Source: Desulfobacteraceae bacterium
GTDB taxonomy: Bacteria > Desulfobacterota > Desulfobacteria > Desulfobacterales > Desulfobacteraceae
Assembly (NCBI GenBank): GCA_024226935.1
Contig: JAAELK010000152.1
Span: 1 to 64,000 of the forward strand
DNA: 64,000 nucleotides
Reading direction: 5' to 3'
Shown one piece after another: positions 53,317-61,808 of the stretch. Made by a program: the position numbers and the translations under genes. Positions within the stretch are counted from its first letter, which is position 1; each line of letters opens with the position of its first letter. The notes beneath the pieces are model-generated. The model was not told the origin of the DNA and ran no database searches. It saw only the letters and a list, made by a program, of their open reading frames with translations.

Positions 53317-53939
53317 AATTTTTCCTCCTTGATTTTTTGCCCGTCTTTTTCACTGATAATAAGACGACCCGCCTTAAAAAAGTAGTTCCCAGGAAGCTTA
53401 ACCCCCTGGACTATGGTTGCACTGGACCCCACAAAACTGCCCGAACCAATAACAACCCCACCGTTTAAAACAGCGGCAGTTGCAATATGAGTATGGTCGC
53501 CAATCTTTGTATCATGTTCGATGAGACATTTGGTATTCAAAATACAATTACTCCCGATACTGGCGCAGGCATTCACAATTGCCTGGTGCATAACAATGGT
53601 ACCCTCTCCGAGGTTAGCATGTTTTGAAACATGGGCCAAGGAAGAAATGATAGAAGGTAAGACAAATCCTATCTTTTTCAGACGATTAAAAATTTTTTGC
53701 CGGAGACCGGCTGAACCGATCTGACCGATAGTTATAAGGGCATAATCATATCTTTTTTTTAAAGCTTCAAGGTCATGATCACACCCCAGAACTGGGTAAC
53801 CCATAACAGCCTTACTAGTATTTTTTCCTACCCCTTCAACTATGCCAGCAATTTCAAAAAGATTTTGATTTTCAATAACATCGATGCAGGATCGACAATG
53901 GCCACCTCCACCAATCAAAATTATCTGTTTTTTAAGCAT
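53313..53939 (-). CDS. NeuD/PglD-family sugar O- or N-acetyltransferase (LegH role)
   Basis: A 208-residue acetyltransferase with an N-terminal Rossmann-like part (IILIGGGGHCRSCIDVI) and a left-handed beta-helix of hexapeptide repeats (GEGTIVMHQAIVNACASIGS, IGDHTHIATAAVLNGGVVIG). The catalytic His is likely in IEHDTKIG. In this operon position it should acetylate the 4-amino group made by LegC, as LegH/PglD do. It overlaps legC by 8 nt and legI by 4 nt. Confidence 0.87.
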   Translation of the reverse strand: MLKKQIILIGGGGHCRSCIDVIENQNLFEIAGIVEGVGKNTSKAVMGYPVLGCDHDLEALKKRYDYALITIGQIGSAGLRQKIFNRLKKIGFVLPSIISSLAHVSKHANLGEGTIVMHQAIVNACASIGSNCILNTKCLIEHDTKIGDHTHIATAAVLNGGVVIGSGSFVGSSATIVQGVKLPGNYFFKAGRLIISEKDGQKIKEEKL

Positions 53940-55080
53940 TTATCCTCACACTGCTTGGCAGATTTACAAGCCTTTTTGCAAGCCATCTTGCATTTTTCAA
54001 ATTATCTGTGGCAAAATTTTTATACATGGGAAGATCGGACATTAATTGCCAGGCAGGTCTTGTCATTATTCCAGATTCGTTTGTTATTTTTAAAAGATCA
54101 TCCCTTTGTTTTTGATCCGGGGTGATAAGAGTATTGAGCCAATAGTTACTTGTGCATCCCTGGGGCTGGGTAAAAAACTGTCCCCATTCCCGGGTCTTAA
54201 AAAAAGTTTCGTAAGAATAAGCAAGTTTTCTTTTATCTCCCAAGATACCATCCAATTGCCCAAGCTGGGCACAGGCAAGGGCGGCATTCAGATTGGGCAG
54301 CCTGTAGTTATACCCTATTTCATCATGGGAAAATTCCCATTTATGATTTAATTTAGCTGTGGTGGTCAAGTGTCTGGCCCTCTGGGCAAGATCTTTATCA
54401 TCTGTAATGATGGCTCCTCCCCCCCCGCAGGTAATGGTCTTGTTGCCGTTAAAACTAAGCACACCCAATCGGCCAAAGGTAGCGCAATGTTTTGATAAAA
54501 TCTTTGAACCAAGGGCCTCGGCGGCATCTTCCACAACACCGATATTCCAATGGTTTGCCAATTGCATTATCTGCTCCATCTTACAGGGATGCCCAAAGGT
54601 GTGCATTGGAACAATTGCCGCAATTTTCCGGCCGGTATTTTTGTTAAAGGTCTCCCTGTTTTTTTTAATCGCCGTTTCATCCAGAAATTTTTCAAGGGCA
54701 TCGGGGCACAAACCTAGGGTTTCCCTATTCACATCGATAAATACAGGAACAGCATTATTGTACGAAATGGCATTGGCCGTTGCCACAAAGGTCAAGGCTT
54801 GAGTTATCACTTCATCGCCTTTTTGGACACCGGCTAATTTTAAGGCAACCTCAAGGGCTGCTGTCCCATTCACCGTGGCCACGCAATATTTTGCACCAAG
54901 GTATCGTGCAAGCTGCTGTTCAAACCTTCCAACATATTCACCAACACTTGAGACAAAGGTGGAATCGATGGCATCCAACACATATTGCCTGTCAATTTCT
55001 TTGAAACGCGGTTCATGGAGGGCTATTGCAGCTTTAGTTTCATACCAATCCCTTATAAATTTTATAAGATCGCTATACAT
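53932..55080 (-). CDS. legC: PLP-dependent aminotransferase LegC
   Basis: A DegT/DnrJ/EryC1 aminotransferase that adds the 4-amino group to the keto-sugar made by LegB. The PLP-binding Lys is in LSFNGNKTITCGGGG, with VPMHTFGHPCKMEQI and VVEDAAEALGSK before it and GYNYRLPNLNAALACAQL after it. The N-terminal FVSSVGEYVGRFE segment is that of the LegC branch. The length is 382 aa. It is the only sugar aminotransferase in the window, so it may also have to serve the pseudaminic branch. It overlaps legB by 8 nt. Confidence 0.9.
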   Translation of the reverse strand: MYSDLIKFIRDWYETKAAIALHEPRFKEIDRQYVLDAIDSTFVSSVGEYVGRFEQQLARYLGAKYCVATVNGTAALEVALKLAGVQKGDEVITQALTFVATANAISYNNAVPVFIDVNRETLGLCPDALEKFLDETAIKKNRETFNKNTGRKIAAIVPMHTFGHPCKMEQIMQLANHWNIGVVEDAAEALGSKILSKHCATFGRLGVLSFNGNKTITCGGGGAIITDDKDLAQRARHLTTTAKLNHKWEFSHDEIGYNYRLPNLNAALACAQLGQLDGILGDKRKLAYSYETFFKTREWGQFFTQPQGCTSNYWLNTLITPDQKQRDDLLKITNESGIMTRPAWQLMSDLPMYKNFATDNLKNARWLAKRLVNLPSSVRINA

Positions 55081-56065
55081 TGTAAATATCTGTTTTATAA
55101 CGTGAAAGATTTTCAGGATCCATGAGCCATTCTATGGTTTTAATTAATCCTTGTTCCAGAGAATAATCCGGAGTGAAACCTGTCAATTGTTTTATTTTGC
55201 TGTTATCGCAACAAAGCCTTAACACCTCGGAATCCTTAGGGCGAACTCTTTTTTTGTCCGTGATAAATTCAACCTTTGAATTCATTATTTTTTTAATCAA
55301 ATTCAGTGTATCGGCCACGCAAGTTTCAATTCCAGAACCTATATTTACCACCTCTCCTGTGGCTTTGTCCGATTGGGCCAATGCCAGAAACCCCTTGCAG
55401 GTATCTTTCACATAATTAAAATCCCTGGTGGGTGAAACATCTCCCAACTGGATCTGTTTTTTACCCGCTGCTATTTGCCCTATTATAGTGGGAATAACCG
55501 CCCTGGCACTTTGCCTGGGCCCATAGGTATTAAAGGGTCTTGCAATGGTCACGGGCAAACCAAAAGATCGATAAAAACTCAAAGCCATATGATCGGCCCC
55601 GATTTTACTGGCCGAATAGGGCGATTGGGGCTGCAAAGGATGGTTCTCATCAATGGGAACATATTGTGCTGAACCATAGACTTCCGAAGTTGAGGTGTGG
55701 ATAAGTTTTTCACACCCGTTTTCCTTTGCCGCCTGGCAGATATTCAGGGTTCCCTTGACATTGGTATCCACATAAGAGTCCGGGGCAATATAGGAATAGG
55801 GAATGGCAATCAAGGCTGCAAGGTGAAAAATCACATCCACCTCCTTTGTAATTTCCTTACAAAAATGGGGATCACGAATATCTCCTGATACAACTTCGAT
55901 GTCATCCTGGCAATCAAGACCTTCAAGCCAACCCCAATAGTTAAAGGAATTATACTGGCTCAACGCCTTTACCCTGGCGCCTGCTTTAACCAGCATCTCA
56001 ACCAGATGAGACCCTATAAACCCGTCGGCTCCCGTGACTAAAACTTTTTTGTTTTTTAATTTCAA
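55073..56065 (-). CDS. legB: NAD-dependent 4,6-dehydratase LegB
   Basis: An extended short-chain dehydrogenase/reductase dehydrating GDP- or UDP-GlcNAc at the start of legionaminic acid synthesis. It has VTGADGFIGSHLVEML, FNYWGWLEGL, HTSTSEVYGSA, SPYSASKIGADHMA (YxxxK) and RPFNTYGPRQSARAVIPTII. I place the start at TTG 56065 with TAAGGA upstream, giving 330 aa; the reading frame continues 24 codons further but lacks a ribosome site. It is the first gene of the six-gene unit, with a possible promoter at 56148-56176. Confidence 0.87.
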   Translation of the reverse strand: MKLKNKKVLVTGADGFIGSHLVEMLVKAGARVKALSQYNSFNYWGWLEGLDCQDDIEVVSGDIRDPHFCKEITKEVDVIFHLAALIAIPYSYIAPDSYVDTNVKGTLNICQAAKENGCEKLIHTSTSEVYGSAQYVPIDENHPLQPQSPYSASKIGADHMALSFYRSFGLPVTIARPFNTYGPRQSARAVIPTIIGQIAAGKKQIQLGDVSPTRDFNYVKDTCKGFLALAQSDKATGEVVNIGSGIETCVADTLNLIKKIMNSKVEFITDKKRVRPKDSEVLRLCCDNSKIKQLTGFTPDYSLEQGLIKTIEWLMDPENLSRYKTDIYNV

Positions 56066-56147
56066 TTGTTTTTTCCTTACCGATATTGTGAACAAACCCT
56101 TTTTTTCTGAATATTTACAGGAAGCTTCCGTTGACAAAAAAAATTAT

Positions 56148-56176
56148 ATTTAATACTGTCCCACAAGTCTTTTCAA
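56148..56176 (-). promoter_or_regulatory. candidate sigma-70 promoter of the legionaminic operon
   Basis: On the minus strand: TTGAAA (56171-56176), 17-nt spacer, TTAAAT (56148-56153), about 80 nt ahead of legB. A second TTGACA lies near 56212 without a good -10. Confidence 0.4.
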
Positions 56177-56330
56177 CTGGCAAAACCTAAAATATATAAA
56201 TACCGTTTGTCAAGACAATTTTCCATGAGTCTGATATTGACGCAGTTTTAAATACAAAGGCGCTTAGGCAAAATTGACAGCAAATCAAGAGCCCTTAAAA
56301 CAAATAAAATTCGATCCCATTTTACCAAGT

Positions 56331-56366
56331 AAAAAAATCAGGCGGCAGCTTTTAAAAGCTGCCGCC
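56331..56366 (-). terminator. Rho-independent terminator of the flagellin gene
   Basis: A perfect 26-bp palindrome (56341-56366; arms GGCGGCAGCTTTT and its complement) lies 26 nt after the flagellin stop. On the minus strand it is followed by TGA and seven T (56331-56337). Confidence 0.93.
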
Positions 56367-56392
56367 CGGAAATCACCAATAATTAACTAAAA

Positions 56393-58840
56393 TTACTGGA
56401 GCAGACTCAAAACATTCTGAGAAGTTGCATTGGCCTGGGACAGTGCAAATGTACCAGCCTGACTCAAGATCTGCATTTTTGTAAAGTTAGATGATTCTGC
56501 AGCAAAATCCACATCACGAATGGCTGATTCGGCGGCAGTTACGTTTATCTGGGTTGTGGAAATATTGGCTATGGTGGAGACCAACTGATTCTGGACAGAA
56601 CCAAGATCGGATCTTACCTTATCCAAAGATTTCAATGCGGCATCGGCCACGGCAATACCAATCTGGGCCCCAGCCTGGCTAGTCACATCCACATCGGAAA
56701 GACGATAACCCACGGACTCACTGGTGTCAGAAGTGACAGTATCATCAGCGGCTATAGTATTAGCATGGAGAGATGTACCTGCCCTCAAGATAGATCCTGC
56801 ATTGAGGACCATATCATTCGCAAGGAAAACACCGCTCCCAGTTGTAATATCATACTCAAGCGTCGTGCCGGCCTCGTAAAAAACTCCATTTTCATCGAGA
56901 ATTTGATTTGTCAAAACCGTTCCGGCAGTAATAACACTTCCGCTGTCAAGGATAGTACCTGAACCACCGGCAAGCAGCATCTTATTATCATCTGCAACAA
57001 TTTCATCATCTGCCAATACGAGGGTTGATCCCAGAGTGGAACCATTGGCAATCTGGGAACCGGAGGACAACAAACTTCCTGTCGTAAAAGTCATGGTCGC
57101 AGTAACAGTTCCATGCCCACTTGTGATTTCAGAAGCCATCACCGATCCTGTTAACAGCACGGTACCGCAAAGAAGCGATGAACCGCAACCCAATGACATA
57201 TCACCTGTAAGAGTGGTTTCTCCGATTGTAACATAATCGGATTCAATCAAAGAACCTGCAGTCAATGTACTTCCAGAACCAATCGTTGAACCGCAAGTCA
57301 GCACAGCACCATACATGAAACCTCCACTCAACCCACCGACTTTAACATCAGCTCCTGCAGAAACATAGGTATTTCCGTCACCGCTAAGATGGACGGAACC
57401 TGCAGCTGTACCGGAAAGATAGCTCGTAACATCACCCTGGAAAACCGAACCAGATGAAATATTGGTACCGCAGACAAGCGCACTGCCGGCAGCCAATGTC
57501 TCATCACTTGTTGAAGCAGTTGCACCCGCAGCCAATGTGAAAGAACCCTGAAGTGTTACACCGCAACCAATGGTGGAACCACATTCAATGGTAGAACCGG
57601 TTGCAGCAATACTGGTGCCGCCTGAAGTTTCGACAGTACCGACAATTGTTATGGATCCTTCAACCTCTGTTCCGGAAGCCAAATATGAACCGGAAGAAAA
57701 ACTTGATCCGGCTGTAAGTGTAAATGCAGCACCACTTACGCCAGAACCGGTTTCTATCAAACCATCCGCCACAGATACGGCAATACCAGCCTGGGCATTG
57801 GCATCTGTAATAGTAATCTGGCTGGTTCCTTCCTGGCGGACTTCAATCGTACCAAGGGTAGACATATCCTCTGTCCCACCCAATACCGCCTGGGTAGCAT
57901 CGCCGGCGGTTACTTCAATGGCCCTGGCGTCGGCGCTGATCAGAGTGAGAATACCCTCCGTATCCACAGAAGCTGTAACACCATGTTGATTGGTTTTATT
58001 ATTTATTGCGTTTACAAGACCTTTTCCGTCGTCATTTATTACGACCTCCACTTCACCTATAACAACTCCGTTGATGGCAAAATCGCTGTCCGTTGTGCCT
58101 GCAACGATATTACTATCGGTACTGGTTGAAACGGAAGCTGTGGCACTTATGCCAAGGACATCACTCAATTGATTAATAATATCTGCAATGGCTCCAACAC
58201 CATGTTCTGCATCATTATCGAAGGCCAGTTCAGTAGCTTTAAGTGAAAAGGTTTCATCCATGAGATTACTATAAATATTTAGTTCTGTTACCCCGGCTCC
58301 TGAAAAGGTCAAATTGGAAGTTGTGATATGACCCATATCTGTGGCTTTCGTGGAAGAGATAGAAACATCAATTGTTTCCCCTGCATAGGCACCGATCTGG
58401 AATTTCTTATCGGTAAAATTACCGGAAAGAAGTTTCTGGTTGTTAAATGCCGTGGTTTTTGCAATGGTATCAAGCTCGTCACGAAGTTTTGAAATATCGG
58501 ACTGGATTGCGTTACGGGATTCTGTAGTCTGTCCATCCTGGGCGGATTGGATAGCTTTTTGTTTAATCGTGTTAACAATATTAATGGACTCTTCAAGAGC
58601 TGCATCAGCCGTCTGTACAATGGCAATACCATCATTACCATTCCGGATAGCCTGTCCAAGACCAAGGGCCTGGGAGCGCAAAGAGTCGGCAATTGCCATG
58701 CCTGAAGCATCATCGGCAGCCTTGTTGATTCTCAGACCACTGGACAGTCTACCAAGGGATTCTGAAAGACTATTATCGGTCTTAATCAAGTTTTTATGGG
58801 CGTTCAATGCTGCGATGTTGGTGTTAATTCTTAGTGCCAT
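56393..58840 (-). CDS. fliC: flagellin with large solenoid-like, cysteine-containing insert
   Basis: Filament protein of 815 residues, far above the usual 280-500. The D0/D1 N-terminus (residues 1-140, LSSGLRINKAADDASGMAIA) and C-terminus (725-815, ending ATSQNVLSLLQ) are canonical. Residues about 241-327 form a flagellin-IN-like domain. Residues about 365-700 are a Ser/Thr/Gly-rich repeat of the type GSxLxSGSxIxxGS, probably a beta-solenoid, with six Cys (420, 426, 457, 516, 552, 558), uncommon in flagellins. The Ser/Thr-rich surface is a likely target for Maf glycosylation (inference). AAGGAGG lies seven bases before the ATG. A sigma-28-like promoter and a long leader precede it. Confidence 0.95.
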   Translation of the reverse strand: MALRINTNIAALNAHKNLIKTDNSLSESLGRLSSGLRINKAADDASGMAIADSLRSQALGLGQAIRNGNDGIAIVQTADAALEESINIVNTIKQKAIQSAQDGQTTESRNAIQSDISKLRDELDTIAKTTAFNNQKLLSGNFTDKKFQIGAYAGETIDVSISSTKATDMGHITTSNLTFSGAGVTELNIYSNLMDETFSLKATELAFDNDAEHGVGAIADIINQLSDVLGISATASVSTSTDSNIVAGTTDSDFAINGVVIGEVEVVINDDGKGLVNAINNKTNQHGVTASVDTEGILTLISADARAIEVTAGDATQAVLGGTEDMSTLGTIEVRQEGTSQITITDANAQAGIAVSVADGLIETGSGVSGAAFTLTAGSSFSSGSYLASGTEVEGSITIVGTVETSGGTSIAATGSTIECGSTIGCGVTLQGSFTLAAGATASTSDETLAAGSALVCGTNISSGSVFQGDVTSYLSGTAAGSVHLSGDGNTYVSAGADVKVGGLSGGFMYGAVLTCGSTIGSGSTLTAGSLIESDYVTIGETTLTGDMSLGCGSSLLCGTVLLTGSVMASEITSGHGTVTATMTFTTGSLLSSGSQIANGSTLGSTLVLADDEIVADDNKMLLAGGSGTILDSGSVITAGTVLTNQILDENGVFYEAGTTLEYDITTGSGVFLANDMVLNAGSILRAGTSLHANTIAADDTVTSDTSESVGYRLSDVDVTSQAGAQIGIAVADAALKSLDKVRSDLGSVQNQLVSTIANISTTQINVTAAESAIRDVDFAAESSNFTKMQILSQAGTFALSQANATSQNVLSLLQ
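56741..57748 (-). repeat. degenerate hexapeptide-like repeats in the flagellin insert
   Basis: Codes for residues about 365-700. The period is about 6-7 residues, with recurrent G-S/T-x-hydrophobic-x-S/C-G steps (SSGSYLASGTEVEGS, CGSTIGSGSTLTAGSLIES, SSGSQIANGSTLGSTL). Repeats are degenerate at DNA level, so not a simple tandem array. Confidence 0.7.
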
Positions 58841-58884
58841 GTTTCTTCCTCCTTGAGATTGTTAATAAGGGATTCCGTTCCCTT
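58841..58884 (-). promoter_or_regulatory. flagellin leader with candidate CsrA-binding sites
   Basis: On the minus strand a hairpin with 6-bp stem AAGGGA/TCCCTT (58867-58884) presents the loop ACGGAA, which contains ACGGA, the CsrA consensus core ANGGA. The Shine-Dalgarno 58848-58854 contains a second core (AAGGA). This is the arrangement by which CsrA blocks translation of flagellin in other bacteria (known for B. subtilis hag); csrA and its antagonist fliW are encoded in this window. Confidence 0.65.
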
Positions 58885-58986
58885 GTCTTTTACTTAGATA
58901 TTCAACCCTCTACGCCCCATCACCTCCCTTAAAAAACTGTTTTGTAAAATTTTGCAACCTTGCCAAATATCTAAACCTAAGTTTAA

Positions 58987-59013
58987 GTATCGACGCCTGG
59001 ATAAATAACTTTA
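58987..59013 (-). promoter_or_regulatory. sigma-28 promoter of flagellin
   Basis: On the minus strand: TAAA (59010-59013), 15-nt spacer, GTCGATAC (58987-58994), against the consensus TAAA-N15-GCCGATAA. It leaves a leader of roughly 140 nt before the start codon. Confidence 0.7.
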
Positions 59014-59098
59014 AAAAAAAACATGATTTAGATCCGGCTTCTAAAAGACTATAAATAGATAAAACCCACCGGCAAAAATTCAGGGGTAATTATTTTCC

Positions 59099-59125
59099 TT
59101 AATGTTTTATATCCCTATCCGATAA
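59099..59125 (+). promoter_or_regulatory. sigma-28 promoter of fliD
   Basis: TTAA (59099-59102), 15-nt spacer, TCCGATAA (59118-59125), matching 7 of 8 bases of the -10 consensus GCCGATAA. It lies about 80 nt before fliD and back to back with the flagellin promoter. Confidence 0.72.
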
Positions 59126-59206
59126 GGTATATTAATAGGAGTGGATAAATTTTATAAAAATCCGCTCCCGGGTTTTTAGACAAAAAATTATTATGGAGAA
59201 AATACC

Positions 59207-61207
59207 ATGGCAACAGGATCAATTACATCTTTGGGAATAGGATCGGGCCTTGAGCTTCAAAGCATCCTCGATCAACTGAAAGAAGTTGACCAGGCCCAAA
59301 TCACTGCCAAAGAAACTAAAATAACTGAACTTGAAACCCAGGTTGACGCCTATAATACAGTCAATGCAAAGCTTTTTTCCATTAAATCCGATGCCCTTAA
59401 TTTATCCCTTACATCAAATTATCTAAGCAATTCCGTTTCCATCACCGATGAAGATATCATTTCCGCCACCGTGGGCGACGGCTATGACGAATCTTCCTAT
59501 TCCATCGATATAACAAAAAAAGCTTCAAGAAACTCCTGGGAAACAACAGCAGTGGAAAATCAAGATGATATCATGTTTGCCGAAGCCGTAAGCGGAATTG
59601 CCGACGCCACTACAACAGCCGTCATCAGCTCTGGTACGACCCTTACCATGTATTACGGCACCTATGCCGGGATCAGTACCGACAACAGCATTTCAGCCGG
59701 CACAACGGATGCCGCTTTTACCATCAACGAAACTGTGATAGGAGAAGTAACCGTCGATGATGATTCTGATGCCAGCAGACAGGTCCTTGTGGATGCTATT
59801 AATGACAAAACCGATGAGCACGGAGTGACGGCTTCCGTGGATGAGGACGGCATTCTTACCCTGGTGTCTGCCGATCACAGCGAGATTACAGTGACCGTGG
59901 GCGGCGGTACCGAAACGGTTCTTGGCGGAGCAGACCCCATGTCAAACACCAGCCAGCAGCAAATTGATGTCACTTTGACCTCGGGCATGACCCTTTCTGA
60001 AATTGAGGATGAGATCAATGATTCATCCAATAATAAAGATGGCGATGGGACCCAGCTTGTAACGGCTTCCTTTGTCCTGGGAGATGATGATACCTATTAT
60101 ATGAGATTAGCAGCAACATCCGGTGGAAACAGCGCTGATTCGGAGATAAATATAGATCTAACGGGGCTTGACTGGCTTGCAGTGGATACAACCTTGGGCA
60201 TCACCCAGGATGAAACCACGATGTATCTGAGCGTTCCTCCTGGAACTACCTATGAAGAAACAGTAACTTTGATAAACGATGCCGATGACAACCCCGGGGT
60301 AACGGCAGCAATGATTAATAATGGAGATTCAACCACCCCCTACCAGCTCACATTAATAGCCGATGACACAGGAGAAGATGCAAGAATAACTCTGGACAAT
60401 TTTGGTGCCTTAACAGAGGTTAACGGTGGTATTGACCCGGATACCGGTACTGCTGAGTCGCTTAACGCCGCATTTACCGTGGATGGTATTTCCTACTCAA
60501 GGCAATCAAACACATCTCTCACCGATGTCATTACAGGTGTCACCCTTAACCTCAAAAGCGAAGGCGAATCCAGCCTTAACATCGAGGTAAGCAGTGATAC
60601 AATAAAAGAAGATATCATGTCCATGGTGGAAGGCTTTAACGACCTTATTTCCTACCTTGATACCGGCAGTGATACCGACACAGATTCCGATGCCGATAGC
60701 GATTCCGATGACACCGATAACCCCTTTGAAGGATCAACCAGTGCCAATAGAATTGATTCCCAGCTCAAGACTCTTTTGACAACTATTCTCGACTTAAATA
60801 CCAGTTACACAAGCCTTACAGACCTTGGTCTGGAAATCAGCAGCACCGGTACAATCAGTATTAATGAAGACACCCTTGATAGCGCCATTGCCGCAGATTA
60901 TGATGCAGTACAAAGCTTATTTTTGGGGGATTCCGATGAAGAGATTACAGGACTTGCAGACATAATTAATGATGGCCTGACAAATATGGTAAGTTCAACG
61001 GGAATCGCCTCAACGGAAATTGATCAGGCCGAAGCAGAAATCACAAATCTTGACGAGGATATTGAAATTGAGACAGAACGGCTGGAAAAAAAGTATGAAA
61101 ACATGCGAAAGTCCTTTGCAAACCTTGACACCTACATAAGCCAACTAAATGCGGAAGCTTCCGCCCTGACTTCGATGATTGATGCATTCAATAGCGCAAA
61201 TGAATAA
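59207..61207 (+). CDS. fliD: flagellar filament cap protein FliD
   Basis: The cap that guides flagellin assembly at the filament tip. N-terminal ITSLGIGSGLELQSILDQLKE and the C-terminal coiled coil (about 602-666) are typical. Residues about 158-246 repeat the flagellin-IN-like domain of the neighbouring flagellin almost exactly in pattern (EHGVTASVDEDGILTLVSAD against QHGVTASVDTEGILTLISAD). A short Asp/Ser/Thr-rich run (about 486-506, DTDTDSDADSDSDDTD) could bind calcium. The length (666 aa) is greater than E. coli FliD (468 aa). GGAG lies upstream of the start, and fliS follows after 95 nt. Confidence 0.93.
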   Translation: MATGSITSLGIGSGLELQSILDQLKEVDQAQITAKETKITELETQVDAYNTVNAKLFSIKSDALNLSLTSNYLSNSVSITDEDIISATVGDGYDESSYSIDITKKASRNSWETTAVENQDDIMFAEAVSGIADATTTAVISSGTTLTMYYGTYAGISTDNSISAGTTDAAFTINETVIGEVTVDDDSDASRQVLVDAINDKTDEHGVTASVDEDGILTLVSADHSEITVTVGGGTETVLGGADPMSNTSQQQIDVTLTSGMTLSEIEDEINDSSNNKDGDGTQLVTASFVLGDDDTYYMRLAATSGGNSADSEINIDLTGLDWLAVDTTLGITQDETTMYLSVPPGTTYEETVTLINDADDNPGVTAAMINNGDSTTPYQLTLIADDTGEDARITLDNFGALTEVNGGIDPDTGTAESLNAAFTVDGISYSRQSNTSLTDVITGVTLNLKSEGESSLNIEVSSDTIKEDIMSMVEGFNDLISYLDTGSDTDTDSDADSDSDDTDNPFEGSTSANRIDSQLKTLLTTILDLNTSYTSLTDLGLEISSTGTISINEDTLDSAIAADYDAVQSLFLGDSDEEITGLADIINDGLTNMVSSTGIASTEIDQAEAEITNLDEDIEIETERLEKKYENMRKSFANLDTYISQLNAEASALTSMIDAFNSANE

Positions 61208-61302
61208 ACTAATTAACACCCTGGGTCCGATTATTCTCAAGAAAAGTCTTGAAAAGGACGATCCTTACAATTAAACGGCAACCTGACTTATAGGAGATTG
61301 GA

Positions 61303-61785
61303 ATGGCAGCATACCAGCAAGTAAATCAATATTTAAATCATCATTATGAAAGCATGGACCCTGAACAATTAATACTTTTGCTTTACAATGGGGCTTTAAA
61401 TCGTCTAAGACTTACCAGAGAAGGTATTAAAGAAAAGGATGTTAAAAAAAAGGGGGAAAACCTCTCAAAAGCCATCGCAATCATTTCAGAACTTAATGCT
61501 TCTGTTGATCCAGAGATGAACGATGAATCAACACAATTTTTAAGGGGGCTCTATATGGCTATTCTTACAGAACTGCCCAAAATAGCCTTAAATAATGATT
61601 TAAAAACCCTTAACCAGGCTGAAACATATATATCAAAGTTAAAAGATATCTGGGAAAAGGATGTGATGACAAAGAAAAAAGCATCTATCCCAAACATTGT
61701 AAAGGAGCCTGCAGGCAAGCAAGCTCTTCCATCGGCCTTTAACGAAAATCGGGCAAAGGTCAGTTTCCGCTCAATTTCCGTTTAA
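61303..61785 (+). CDS. fliS: flagellin export chaperone FliS
   Basis: A helical chaperone that binds the flagellin C-terminus and keeps it unfolded before export. The N-terminal YQQVNQYLNHHYESMDPEQLILLLYNGALNRL is the FliS signature. At 160 aa it has an extra C-terminal tail of about 30 residues (after WEKDVMTKKKASIPN). TAGGAG lies eight bases upstream of the ATG. Confidence 0.94.
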   Translation: MAAYQQVNQYLNHHYESMDPEQLILLLYNGALNRLRLTREGIKEKDVKKKGENLSKAIAIISELNASVDPEMNDESTQFLRGLYMAILTELPKIALNNDLKTLNQAETYISKLKDIWEKDVMTKKKASIPNIVKEPAGKQALPSAFNENRAKVSFRSISV

Positions 61786-61808
61786 TGCAATAAACCAGGA
61801 TATTTTAT

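Noticed and set aside
56741-57748. Repeat array as a CRISPR or tandem repeat locus
   Set aside because: The repeats are degenerate, in frame and part of flagellin; there are no uniform spacers or direct repeats of CRISPR length.
58952-58967. Sigma-54-like TGGC...TTGC upstream of flagellin (minus strand)
   Set aside because: The GG and GC are only 7 nt apart; sigma-54 needs about 10. A sigma-28-type site fits far better.
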